A stretch of 38,772 nt of DNA from Gemmatimonadota bacterium (GTDB taxonomy: Bacteria; Gemmatimonadota; Gemmatimonadetes; Longimicrobiales; Longimicrobiaceae), in assembly GCA_019348265.1 (NCBI GenBank), contig JAHWJV010000001.1, positions 1-38,772 of the forward strand, given 5' to 3'. Made by a program: the position numbers and the translations under genes. Positions 31,542-38,772 of the stretch are shown here, piece after piece. The notes below the pieces were generated by a model. The model searched no databases and was not told where the DNA came from. It was given only the letters and a program-made list of their open reading frames with translations. Position 1 is the stretch's first letter. Every line of letters starts with the position of its first letter.

Positions 31542-31565
31542 GTCCCTCACCTGCACGGTAAAGCG

Positions 31566-33062
31566 ATGCGGAATACGCATATTGCATGTCTGGTCGTCCT
31601 GGCGACCCTCCAGGTTGCGTGCGGCGACTTACTGACCGAGACGCCACGATCGACGGTGGTGGTGGAGACCTTTTACAAGACCGAGGCGGACGCGAGAGCC
31701 GCCATCGTGGCGGCGTACCAGCCGTTCACGACCGGCAACCTCTTCGGCACGGCGCTGCAGTGGGGACTGAATGCCGGCACGGACGATGCCCGGGTGGGCC
31801 AGGAGGAGGAGAATCCGGTCATCATCAGCCTCAGCCGGATGAACTACGATTCTCGCATCAGTTTCTTCGCAAACTCCTGGAGGGGTTTGTATCTGGTCAT
31901 CGGCCGGGCGAACATCGTGCTGGAAAAGGTGCCCGCCATCAACATGGACGAGGCGGCCAAGCAGAGTATCCTGGGCGAGGCGAAGTTCCTGCGCGCGCTG
32001 TCGTACCACTACCTGGTGCGCCTCTGGGGTGACGTGCCGCTGGTACGCACCCCGGAGGAGCAGCTGACTGTGGGGACGCGCGCTCCCAAGGCCGAAGTGT
32101 ACGCCCAGATCATCAAGGACGCGCAGGAGGCCGCAGCGGCCCTGCCGGCCACCCGGGACGCGGGGAATCGAGGTCGGGCGACCAAAACGTCGGCACAGGC
32201 GCTACTGGCGGAAGTCTACCTCTGGCGGTCGACCCGCGAATCATCCAATGAATGGGCGGCAGCGGCGGCAGCGGCCAAGCAGATCATAGACTCCGGCGCC
32301 CACCGCCTGACGCCGACCTTCATCGACGCCTTCCTGCCGGGATCGCAGAACCGCCCCGAGGAGGTCTTCGCCATCCAGGCATCGGCGGCAACCGGCGCCT
32401 CGCAAATCAGCATCGCGGTCTGGACGTATCCCCGGCAGCTGCTCCCCAACCAGGCGGGCGGGTGGGCGACCTATACACCGCTGCCGTGGTTCATGAACAG
32501 TTACCCAGCGGGTGACGTTCGGGGCCAGACCGGATCGCAGGTGGGTCTGCCCGGGCAGAATGGTGTCGGCTTCTTCACGAGCGGCCGCCTCCTCAACGGA
32601 ACGGTGGTGAACTTCGAGCCCCGCATCTACAAGTTCCGGCCCTCCACCCGGCCCGGCCCGCAGGATGCGAACTGGCCGATCTTCCGCTACGCCGACGTGC
32701 TGCTGATGTATGCCGAGGCGGTGAACGAGCTCGGCCGCCCGGACGAGGCGATCCAGTACGTCAACATGGTTCGGGCCCGCGCGCGCAACGGGACGGGGAG
32801 CGAGAACCGGGCGCAGCCCGCGTCCCTCCCGGTCACGAACCAGGCCGCCACGCGCGAGGCGATCTTCCAGGAGCGTCACTGGGAGTTGGCCTTCGAGGGC
32901 AAGCGGTGGTTCGATCTGGTGAGGCGCGGCAGCGGTTACTTCCTCGCGTCCCTCCGGCGCGATCCGACCGCGACGGACGCCGACGTGAACGACATGCTCT
33001 GGCCCATCCCGGAGACGGAGAGGGGGGTTAGCCCTGGGCTGACCCAGAATCCCGGCTACTGA
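31566..33062 (+). CDS. SusD/RagB-type nutrient-binding outer-membrane lipoprotein
   Basis: Surface lipoprotein forming the lid over the SusC barrel. From the ATG at 31566 the product has 498 residues. The signal peptide ends in lipobox LQVAC, followed by the SusD-like N-terminal domain (ETPRSTVVVETFYKTEADARAAIVAAYQPF), the TPR-type region (AKFLRALSYHYLVRLWGDVPLVRTP) and the C-terminal SusD domain with RYADVLLMYAEAVNELGR, NMVRARARNG, FQERHWELAFEGKRWFDLVRRG and the family ending LWPIPETERGVSPGLTQNPGY. An upstream in-frame ATG at 31479 lies inside susC and would destroy the signal peptide. The 67-bp gap to susC contains a hairpin. Confidence 0.96.
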   Translation: MRNTHIACLVVLATLQVACGDLLTETPRSTVVVETFYKTEADARAAIVAAYQPFTTGNLFGTALQWGLNAGTDDARVGQEEENPVIISLSRMNYDSRISFFANSWRGLYLVIGRANIVLEKVPAINMDEAAKQSILGEAKFLRALSYHYLVRLWGDVPLVRTPEEQLTVGTRAPKAEVYAQIIKDAQEAAAALPATRDAGNRGRATKTSAQALLAEVYLWRSTRESSNEWAAAAAAAKQIIDSGAHRLTPTFIDAFLPGSQNRPEEVFAIQASAATGASQISIAVWTYPRQLLPNQAGGWATYTPLPWFMNSYPAGDVRGQTGSQVGLPGQNGVGFFTSGRLLNGTVVNFEPRIYKFRPSTRPGPQDANWPIFRYADVLLMYAEAVNELGRPDEAIQYVNMVRARARNGTGSENRAQPASLPVTNQAATREAIFQERHWELAFEGKRWFDLVRRGSGYFLASLRRDPTATDADVNDMLWPIPETERGVSPGLTQNPGY

Positions 33063-33076
33063 CGGGGCGGTGAGCC

Positions 33077-33114
33077 GTCTGGAGCACCCAGCCGCTCGGC
33101 TGCGTGCCCCAGAC
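33077..33114 (+). other. Long imperfect intercistronic hairpin after susD
   Basis: GTCTGG (33077-33082) pairs with CCAGAC (33109-33114), GCAC (33084-33087) with GTGC (33104-33107), and CAGCC (33089-33093) with GGCTG (33098-33102), with single mismatches between blocks and a GCTC loop: 15 paired bases. It is followed by AGCTCACG, not a T-run. As at susC/susD it suggests mRNA processing or partial attenuation before the dehydrogenase gene. Confidence 0.7.
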
Positions 33115-33183
33115 AGCTCACGTGCGTTTCCTGATAGCTGGCCCACCTTCCTGCCCGATCTCTATCACTCTCAGAGGACGCGC

Positions 33184-35943
33184 ATGCGCAAACTCCCGCT
33201 GGTCGTCTCCGCCTTGCTCGTCCCGATGGTGGCGGCCCTCTCCGCCTTCGTCTCCTATCAGCCACAACCGCAGCAGACGCAGAAACCCGACGAGAGCCGC
33301 TTCACCCGCGTGGAGCTCGTTCCCGCGGGCGTGCTGAAGGAGCCCATGAACGTCGTGGTCCTCCCCGACAGCCGGGTCCTGATCGGCGAACGCAAGGGGG
33401 CCATCCAGATGTACGACCCGGTAACGAAGACGACGAAGACGGTCAACCAGATCGCCGTAAATCATACGCTCTACAACCCGTCCGGCCGCACCACCGCGGC
33501 GGAGGAGGGGCTGATCGGGATGTCGCTCGACCCTAACTTCCAGCAGAACCGCTGGCTGTGGCTGATTTTTGCCCACCCCACGATCGCCAAGCACACCCTG
33601 GCGCGCTACGTGGTGGACGGTGACTCGCTCTTCACGCGCTCGGAGAAGGTGGTGTTCGAGTGGGACTTCCAGCGGGAAACTTGCTGTCATACCGGCGGCG
33701 GGATGACCTGGGACCGGGATGGCAACCTTTACATCACTACCGGCAACAACCGCGGCAACGCGCCGGGCCGGAAGTCCCAGACCGACGAGCGCCCGGGGCG
33801 GGTCTACTGGGACGACCAGGGCGGGGCGGCGAACACCAACAGTCATACCGGCAAGATCCTTCGGATCCACCCGGAGCCGGACGGCAGCTACACCATCCCG
33901 CCCGGAAACATGTTCGCCCCGGGGACGCCGAACACCCTCCCCGAGATCTACACCATGGGACACCGCAACCCGTGGCGCCCGACGATCGACTCGCGGACGG
34001 GGATCCTCTACTGGGGGGAAATCGGCTCCGACGCGGGGGAAGCCTCGGACAGCACGGTCGAGGGGTACGACGAGTTCAACCAGGCCAGGGGCCCCGGCTT
34101 CTTCGGCTGGCCGTACTTCATCGGCCCCAACCGGGCGTATCCGATCACGGACTACATCAGGGGCCGGATCCTCCCGCCCAAGGACCCGGCGCGCCCGATC
34201 AACGAATCGCGCTGGAACAACGGCCTCCGGGAGCTGCCGCCGGCTCAGCCGGCCTTCATCGGCTACCCGTACGCCGCATCGGAGGAGTACCCGGAAGTGG
34301 GCAGCGGCGGACGCTGCGCGGTCGGCGGGCCCTTCTATCACCGGGCGGACTTCAAGCCGAACGCGGCGCGGCCCTGGCCGGCGTATTACGAAGGGAAGTG
34401 GATCACGGCGGATTGCGCGCGCAACTGGATCATGGCCATCACGCTGGACGACAACAGCAACTATAGGTCGATGGAGCGGTTCATGCCGACCTACAGTCCG
34501 GTGATCCCACTGGACATCGAATTCGGACCGGAGGGTGACCTGTACGTGCTCGAGTACGGCAGCCTCTGGTGGGGCGAGGGGCCGGACTCCAGGCTCGTGC
34601 GCATCGAGTACAATGCGGGGAACCGCGAGCCCGACGTGGAGATCTCCAGTAATACGACCGGTGGCAGGGTTCCGTTCGCCGTGACCCTCTCCTCGGCGGG
34701 GACGCGCGACCCGGACGACGACGCGCTCCGCTATGAGTGGCGCGTGACCCCCGCCAGCGGTGGCGCGGCCCGTATCTTCACCACGGCCAACCCCGAGGTA
34801 AACTTCGATCGGCCGGGCGTGTACGATGCCACGCTCACGGTCAGGGATCCAGCTGGCGCGACGGCCAGCAAATCGCTTCGGATCGTGGCGGGCAACTCGC
34901 CGCCCACCGTGGCGCTGAAGGTGGCAGGCGGGAACCAGAGCTTCTTCTTCCCCGGCCGTTCGATCCAGTACGCGGCGCAGGTGAGTGATCCCGAGGACGG
35001 CACGGTCGATCCGCAGAGGGTGGCGGTGAGCATCGACTACGTGCCGGCGAAGTTCGACGCCGCGGCGCTGCGGCATGGCGACCGGCCGGTCGACGCCACG
35101 ACCCGCTTCGCGGTGGCGCAGGCGCTGATGGGGCAGAGCGACTGCCGCTCGTGTCACACCGCGAGCCCGCCGCGGTCGCTGGGGCCCTCGTTCACGGAGA
35201 TCGCTACGAGGTACCAGGGTGACAACGCCGCGGTTGCGCGGCTGGTGACGAAGATACGGAACGGCGGCTCCGGTGCGTGGGGCGAGGTAGCCATGCCCGC
35301 GCACCCGGCGACCAGCGTGGCCGAGGCGACGGCGATGGCGCGATACATCCTCGCGAGCAACAGCACCTCCGTCGCGGGAAGGGCACTCAGCGGGAGCTAC
35401 ACGCCGGAGATTCCGGAGGGCGACGACGGCCACGGCTCCGTGATCATCCGGGCCGTGTACTCCGACCGCGGGGCGAACGGGTTCCCGAACCAGACGGGCG
35501 AGCGGATGCTGGTCCTCCGCAGCCCGACGGTGATCGCCGGGTCGGCTGAAATCGTCGAAAACACGCTCATAGAGGCGTCGAACCGTGGCGGCGGGCCTCT
35601 CGCGGCGCGGCCGCGTCCGAACGGACACATCGGCTTCCGGCAGCTCGATCTCACCGGGATCACGTCGCTCGACCTGACCGCCAGCCTGAATCCGCGGTAC
35701 GGAGAAACCGGAGGTACGATCGAGGTCCGCCTCGGCTCACCGACGGGCCAGCTTCTCGGCCAGACGGAGCTGGCGCCGGGACCGCAGCCCGCGATGGGTC
35801 AGCCAGTGCCGGCTCCGGTACCGAGGCGGGTGACGCTCACTGCGATGAGCGGGCGTCACGACCTTTACTTCGTGTTCAGGAACCCCGCCGCGAAGCCGAT
35901 CTCCCCGCTGATGACACTGGCGACGATCCGGTTCAATCAGTAG
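33184..35943 (+). CDS. Secreted sugar dehydrogenase (GSDH) fused to PKD, cytochrome c and C-terminal carbohydrate-binding-like domains
   Basis: Predicted exported PQQ-dependent-type sugar oxidoreductase. From the ATG at 33184 (AGAGGA at 33174-33179 as ribosome site) the product has 919 residues. A signal peptide-like N terminus (about 1-22) precedes a six-bladed glucose/sorbosone dehydrogenase-like propeller (about 35-475; HTGGGMTWDRDGNLYITTGNN, GHRNPW, LDIEFGPEGDLYVLEYGS). A PKD domain follows (about 482-565), then a second Ig-like segment, a class I cytochrome c with CRSCH haem motif (Cys654, Cys657, His658) and probable axial Met704. A C-terminal beta-rich CBM6-like domain runs from about 740 to the end. 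Electrons could pass from sugar to PQQ to haem in one protein. PQQ binding is inferred from the family. No clear terminator was seen in the 207 bp that follow. Confidence 0.9.
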   Translation: MRKLPLVVSALLVPMVAALSAFVSYQPQPQQTQKPDESRFTRVELVPAGVLKEPMNVVVLPDSRVLIGERKGAIQMYDPVTKTTKTVNQIAVNHTLYNPSGRTTAAEEGLIGMSLDPNFQQNRWLWLIFAHPTIAKHTLARYVVDGDSLFTRSEKVVFEWDFQRETCCHTGGGMTWDRDGNLYITTGNNRGNAPGRKSQTDERPGRVYWDDQGGAANTNSHTGKILRIHPEPDGSYTIPPGNMFAPGTPNTLPEIYTMGHRNPWRPTIDSRTGILYWGEIGSDAGEASDSTVEGYDEFNQARGPGFFGWPYFIGPNRAYPITDYIRGRILPPKDPARPINESRWNNGLRELPPAQPAFIGYPYAASEEYPEVGSGGRCAVGGPFYHRADFKPNAARPWPAYYEGKWITADCARNWIMAITLDDNSNYRSMERFMPTYSPVIPLDIEFGPEGDLYVLEYGSLWWGEGPDSRLVRIEYNAGNREPDVEISSNTTGGRVPFAVTLSSAGTRDPDDDALRYEWRVTPASGGAARIFTTANPEVNFDRPGVYDATLTVRDPAGATASKSLRIVAGNSPPTVALKVAGGNQSFFFPGRSIQYAAQVSDPEDGTVDPQRVAVSIDYVPAKFDAAALRHGDRPVDATTRFAVAQALMGQSDCRSCHTASPPRSLGPSFTEIATRYQGDNAAVARLVTKIRNGGSGAWGEVAMPAHPATSVAEATAMARYILASNSTSVAGRALSGSYTPEIPEGDDGHGSVIIRAVYSDRGANGFPNQTGERMLVLRSPTVIAGSAEIVENTLIEASNRGGGPLAARPRPNGHIGFRQLDLTGITSLDLTASLNPRYGETGGTIEVRLGSPTGQLLGQTELAPGPQPAMGQPVPAPVPRRVTLTAMSGRHDLYFVFRNPAAKPISPLMTLATIRFNQ

Positions 35944-36150
35944 CTACGTGCCCGTTCGGGGTGCAGGAACGTCGAGAGTCCCACGCCGATCAGCACGCCC
36001 AAGCCGATCTAGCTCACCGCGCGGGCACGGGAGAGCTGCGGAAGGTGTCCCATTGCGGAATCGGCGGTCCCAGAACCGCACAGTGGACGCTCCGATCCAC
36101 GTCGGCTCTCTCTCGCGACCACCGGCCAAGCAGGGGGGAAAGAGCAGGAG

Positions 36151-36969
36151 CTACCCGGCGCGACGGAGGGCGCTCAGGGCGGCGGCGGCGGCGCGCGGCG
36201 CATCATGCGAGTGGCGCGACAGCTCGACCGCCGCGACCCCCTCGAAGTCGCGGAGCGCGATGAGGATCTCGCCCCAGGCGAGCTCGCCTTCGCCGATCTG
36301 CAGGTGGTCGTGCACACCGTTGCGACCGTCGTCCAGGTGCACATTCAAGAGCTCGGATCCATGCCGCCGAATGGCGGCGGCCGGCGAGATCGCCTCGGTG
36401 CAGGGCACATGGCCGGTGTCGAGTGTGAGGCCGAGCGAGGGGTGCGCCACGTGGTCCCGCAGCCGTTCCCACTGAGCCAGCGACTCCACCCACATTCCGG
36501 GCTCCGGCTCGAAGGCCACGCGGACGCCGAGGGCAGCAGCCGCGTCGCAGAGGCCGGCGACCCCTTCGGCAAGGAAGCGATCCGCATCCTCAGGCGGCGT
36601 CGCCTCCGGCTTCTGGCCAGACCAGATGGAGATCACACCGGCCCCGATCTCCGCGGCGATCTCTGCGCAGCGTCGAAGCAGCTCCGCACGAGCCGCGCGT
36701 CCGGCCGCATCCGGCTCCAGCAGGTTGGGGCGGTGCTTCCTGCGCGCGTCGAGAACGTAACGGGCGCCGGTCTCGATCACCGGTGTGAGGCCGAGACCCT
36801 CCAGGCGGCCGCGCAGCCTCCGCAGCTCCCTGGCGGAGGTGGCGAAGGGGGGTAGGTGGTGGACGTCCGGGGTGATGGAGATCGCGTCGTAGCCGAGCTC
36901 GGCGAGGATCTCCATCGCGTCGTCCAGCGCGTGGTGGGCGAAGCCGTTGGTGTTGTAGCCGATCAGCAT
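36151..36969 (-). CDS. Sugar phosphate isomerase/epimerase-like TIM-barrel protein
   Basis: Member of the xylose isomerase-like/AP endonuclease 2 TIM-barrel superfamily, normally metal-dependent aldose-ketose isomerases, epimerases or dehydratases. The 272-residue product starts MLIGYNTNGFAHHALDDAME, followed by YDAISITPDVHH, VIETGARY, ISIWSGQK, VAFEPEPGMWVE (likely metal Glu), LTLDTGHVPC (Asp/His), LNVHLDDGRNGVHDHLQIGEGELAW (His, Glu) and VAAVELSRHSHDA. The probable metal-binding Glu, Asp, His and Glu are all present. The ATG at 36969 begins the first strand; the frame is open upstream without family sequence. It is divergent from eboE, 117 bp apart, so the two may share a control region and pathway. 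The substrate is unknown. Confidence 0.88.
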   Translation of the reverse strand: MLIGYNTNGFAHHALDDAMEILAELGYDAISITPDVHHLPPFATSARELRRLRGRLEGLGLTPVIETGARYVLDARRKHRPNLLEPDAAGRAARAELLRRCAEIAAEIGAGVISIWSGQKPEATPPEDADRFLAEGVAGLCDAAAALGVRVAFEPEPGMWVESLAQWERLRDHVAHPSLGLTLDTGHVPCTEAISPAAAIRRHGSELLNVHLDDGRNGVHDHLQIGEGELAWGEILIALRDFEGVAAVELSRHSHDAPRAAAAALSALRRAG

Positions 36970-37086
36970 AGCCGCCCGGAGCTGCCCTCTGTAAGTTCCC
37001 GGGCCGGGACGGCCGCGGCCGCGCCTCCCGAGACCCCCGCGTTCGGGGACGTCGATCTGACGGTTCAAATGGTTCGCTGCACTTGG

Positions 37087-38304
37087 ATGAGACTCCTTCT
37101 GCCGGGAACACCGCACCTCACGTACTGCACCAACATCCACCCGGGCGAGAGCTGGGCCGAGGTGCAGAGGAACCTGGAACGGTTCACCCTGCCGGTCAAG
37201 CAGGCGATCTCACCGGATCAGCCGTTCGGCGTCGGGTTGCGCCTGTCGGCGCGTGCCGCCGCCCAGCTCGCGATTCCTGCCGAGCTGGAAAGACTCCGGG
37301 AGTTCCTCCTTTCCAATGGGCTTTACGTCTTCACCTTCAACGGCTTTCCGTACGGGCCGTTCCACGGTGAGCCCGTGAAGGAAGAGGTCTACCTCCCGGA
37401 CTGGACGGACCCGGCGCGGCTGGATTACACCGATCGCCTGGCCGACATCATGGCGGCGCTGCTCCCGGGCGACGAGCAGGTGACGGGGACGATCAGCACG
37501 GTACCGGGGGCCTTTCGCGAAGCCGTCCGCTCGGAGACCACCGTCGAGATGATGGCGACCATGATCGCGCGGCACGCGGCGCATCTGTACAGGGTGGGCG
37601 AGGAGACTGGCCGACGTATCGCGCTGGCGTTGGAGCCGGAGCCCTGCTGCTATCTCGAGGTCACGGGAGATGCGGTCGATTTCTTCCAGGATCATCTCTG
37701 GCGGCGCTCGACCCTGCAGGTGTTCGAGGCGCTGACCGGCCTGAGCGGCGGATCCGCGGAAGAGTTCATGCGCGATCAGGTCGGGATCTGCTTCGACACC
37801 TGCCACATGGCGGTGGAGTACGAGGGGTGTGAGCCGGCGGTCCGCGCGCTACAGGGCGCGGGGATCCGCATCACGAAGGCGCAGATCACCGCGGGACTGG
37901 AGATCGCCTTCGACGGGACGCGGGAGGACGAGGCGCGCCTGACGGCGCTGCACGCTTTCGCGGAAGGCGTCTACCTGCACCAGGTGGTGGAGAAGCGAGG
38001 CGACGAGCTGCGGCGGCACGCGGATCTCCCGACGGCGCTGGAGCTGTGGTCGGCGGGGGACCTGCCGGAAGAGTGTCGCGTCCACTTCCACGTCCCGGTA
38101 TTCCGGGAGGAGCTCGGGCCCTTCCGTGGGACCCAGGGGTACGTGGCGGAGTTCCTGGAGCTGCTGCGCCGCGAGCCCGTCGCGCCGCACCTCGAGCTGG
38201 AGACGTACACCTGGGACGTGCTGCCGGAGGCGTACCGCCGGGAGAGCATCGTCGATGCCGTCGCAGGCGAGCTGCGCTGGGTGCTGGACCGCGTGCGTGG
38301 ATGA
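37087..38304 (+). CDS. eboE: EboE, TIM-barrel metabolite traffic protein
   Basis: EboE belongs to the ebo clusters, conserved sets of genes linked to processing or export of small metabolites (for example scytonemin precursors in cyanobacteria). The 405-residue product starts with the family hallmark HLTYCTNIHPGESWAEV (about 9-25), continues with LYVFTFNGFPYGPFHG, TISTVPGAFRE and LALEPEPCCYLE (likely metal Glu), VGICFDTCHMAVEYE, and ends with VAPHLELETYTWDVLPEAYR. The fold is a xylose isomerase-like TIM barrel but the reaction is unknown. I chose the ATG at 37087; an in-frame ATG at 37069 is possible and neither has a good ribosome site. It overlaps eboC by 4 bp (ATGA). Confidence 0.92.
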   Translation: MRLLLPGTPHLTYCTNIHPGESWAEVQRNLERFTLPVKQAISPDQPFGVGLRLSARAAAQLAIPAELERLREFLLSNGLYVFTFNGFPYGPFHGEPVKEEVYLPDWTDPARLDYTDRLADIMAALLPGDEQVTGTISTVPGAFREAVRSETTVEMMATMIARHAAHLYRVGEETGRRIALALEPEPCCYLEVTGDAVDFFQDHLWRRSTLQVFEALTGLSGGSAEEFMRDQVGICFDTCHMAVEYEGCEPAVRALQGAGIRITKAQITAGLEIAFDGTREDEARLTALHAFAEGVYLHQVVEKRGDELRRHADLPTALELWSAGDLPEECRVHFHVPVFREELGPFRGTQGYVAEFLELLRREPVAPHLELETYTWDVLPEAYRRESIVDAVAGELRWVLDRVRG

Positions 38305-38772
38305 GGTGGCGGACCTACCTGGAGCTCGGAAGGGTCTCCAACCTGCCGACCGTGTGGACCAACGCGCTGGCGGGGGCGGTGCTCGCGGGCGGCGTGGTGA
38401 CGCCCCAGGCGCTGGCAGCGCCCCTGCTCGCCGGAACGCTCTTCTACGTCGGTGGCATGTTCCTGAACGACGCGTTCGATCGGGAGATCGACCGGCGGGA
38501 ACGAGCGGACCGCCCGATCCCAACCGGGCGGATCAGCGCGGGCGAGGTTTTCGGCGCGGGCTTCGGTCTCCTGGCCGCAGGGTGGCTGCTCCTGTTGGCG
38601 CAGGTGGAAGCCTGGGGATACGGGAGCCGACGCGCCCTGCTCGCCGGAGCGGCTCTGGCGGGCGCGATCGTCCTGTACAACAGCTGGCACAAGGGCAATC
38701 CGCTCGGCCCCGTGCTGATGGGCATCTGCCGGGCGCTGCTGTATCTGACGGCGGGGCTTGCAGTGGCGGAGG
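38301..38772 (+). CDS. eboC: EboC, UbiA-family prenyltransferase-like membrane protein (cut by window edge)
   Basis: The first 157 residues are visible. It opens MRWRTYLELGRVSNLPTVWTN, with several hydrophobic helices and the UbiA Asp-rich motif NDAFDREIDRRERADRPIPTGRI (about 57-79), where NDxxDxxxD would bind prenyl diphosphate through Mg. YNSWHKGNPLGPVLMGICRALLYLTAG (about 127-153) is typical of EboC. It is an inner-membrane protein; whether it transfers a prenyl group is not established. The ATG overlaps the eboE stop (ATGA), showing one operon. The C-terminal half and any further ebo genes lie beyond 38772. Confidence 0.9.
   Translation, partial: MRWRTYLELGRVSNLPTVWTNALAGAVLAGGVVTPQALAAPLLAGTLFYVGGMFLNDAFDREIDRRERADRPIPTGRISAGEVFGAGFGLLAAGWLLLLAQVEAWGYGSRRALLAGAALAGAIVLYNSWHKGNPLGPVLMGICRALLYLTAGLAVAE

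Noticed and set aside
33132..33140. Single TGATAGCTG in the susD/dehydrogenase gap as a heptamer-repeat remnant
   Set aside because: Only one unit with no neighbouring copies; a chance match of this length is plausible.
33118..35628. 836-codon minus-strand open frame opposite the dehydrogenase gene
   Set aside because: Shadow frame with Arg/Val/His-rich translation; the plus strand has signal peptide, haem motif and recognised domains.
35944..36150. Terminator between the convergent dehydrogenase and isomerase genes
   Set aside because: Only 5-bp stems and an 8-bp inverted repeat 67 bp apart were found, without T-runs.

Overview
The window is chromosomal DNA of a high-GC, diderm (Gram-negative) bacterium. 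It holds a meso-DAP-type MurE, POTRA-domain FtsQ, SusC/SusD outer-membrane proteins and lipoboxes. A high-GC genome combining a compact dcw cluster with SusC/SusD, FecI/FecR and short TonB-plug lipoproteins suggests Gemmatimonadota (Longimicrobium-like). That phylum call is inference; no rRNA gene is present. No tRNA, transposase, phage gene or CRISPR array was seen.

Layout. Positions 1-260 hold the tail of a plus-strand gene and a convergent intergenic region with heptamer tandem repeats around a hairpin. From 264 to 22292 everything is on the minus strand. In transcription order it reads: a small basic protein, then the dcw cluster mraZ-rsmH-ftsL-ftsI-murE-murF-mraY-murD-ftsW-murG-murC-ftsQ-ftsA-ftsZ, then an M23 endopeptidase and hisA closed by a textbook terminator, then ftsY and recG. 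Most dcw junctions are 4-base start/stop overlaps (ATGA, GTGA, TTGA), so the cluster behaves as one translationally coupled operon. The clear exception is murF/mraY, where a second heptamer repeat forms an 18-bp inverted repeat and supplies the murF stop codon. Upstream of mraZ are a candidate promoter and three GTGGNN boxes at exact 10-bp spacing, the expected MraZ operator. murB and ddl are absent from the cluster.

pfkA (minus) and pyk (plus) are divergent glycolytic genes. They are followed by a stand-alone lipoprotein consisting of a TonB-receptor plug domain without a barrel, closed by its own terminator.

From 26254 to 35943 (plus) lies a surface-signalling and uptake locus: a FecI-like ECF sigma factor, a FecR-like anti-sigma, a SusC-type receptor with an N-terminal STN signalling domain, a SusD lipoprotein, and a large secreted sugar-dehydrogenase/PKD/cytochrome c protein. 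Strong hairpins sit at the susC/susD and susD/dehydrogenase junctions. The likely logic is that substrate binding at SusC/D is signalled through STN to FecR to the sigma factor, inducing uptake and periplasmic oxidation of a sugar or sugar-like compound.

The right end carries divergent genes for two TIM-barrel proteins: a sugar phosphate isomerase-like protein (minus) and EboE (plus). eboE overlaps the start of a UbiA-family eboC cut by the window edge. This is the beginning of an ebo cluster, a conserved but incompletely understood metabolite-processing/export system. The points most worth following up are the plug-only lipoprotein, the ECF/FecR/STN-SusC/SusD/dehydrogenase locus, the ebo locus with its extra TIM-barrel neighbour, and the two heptamer repeat elements.
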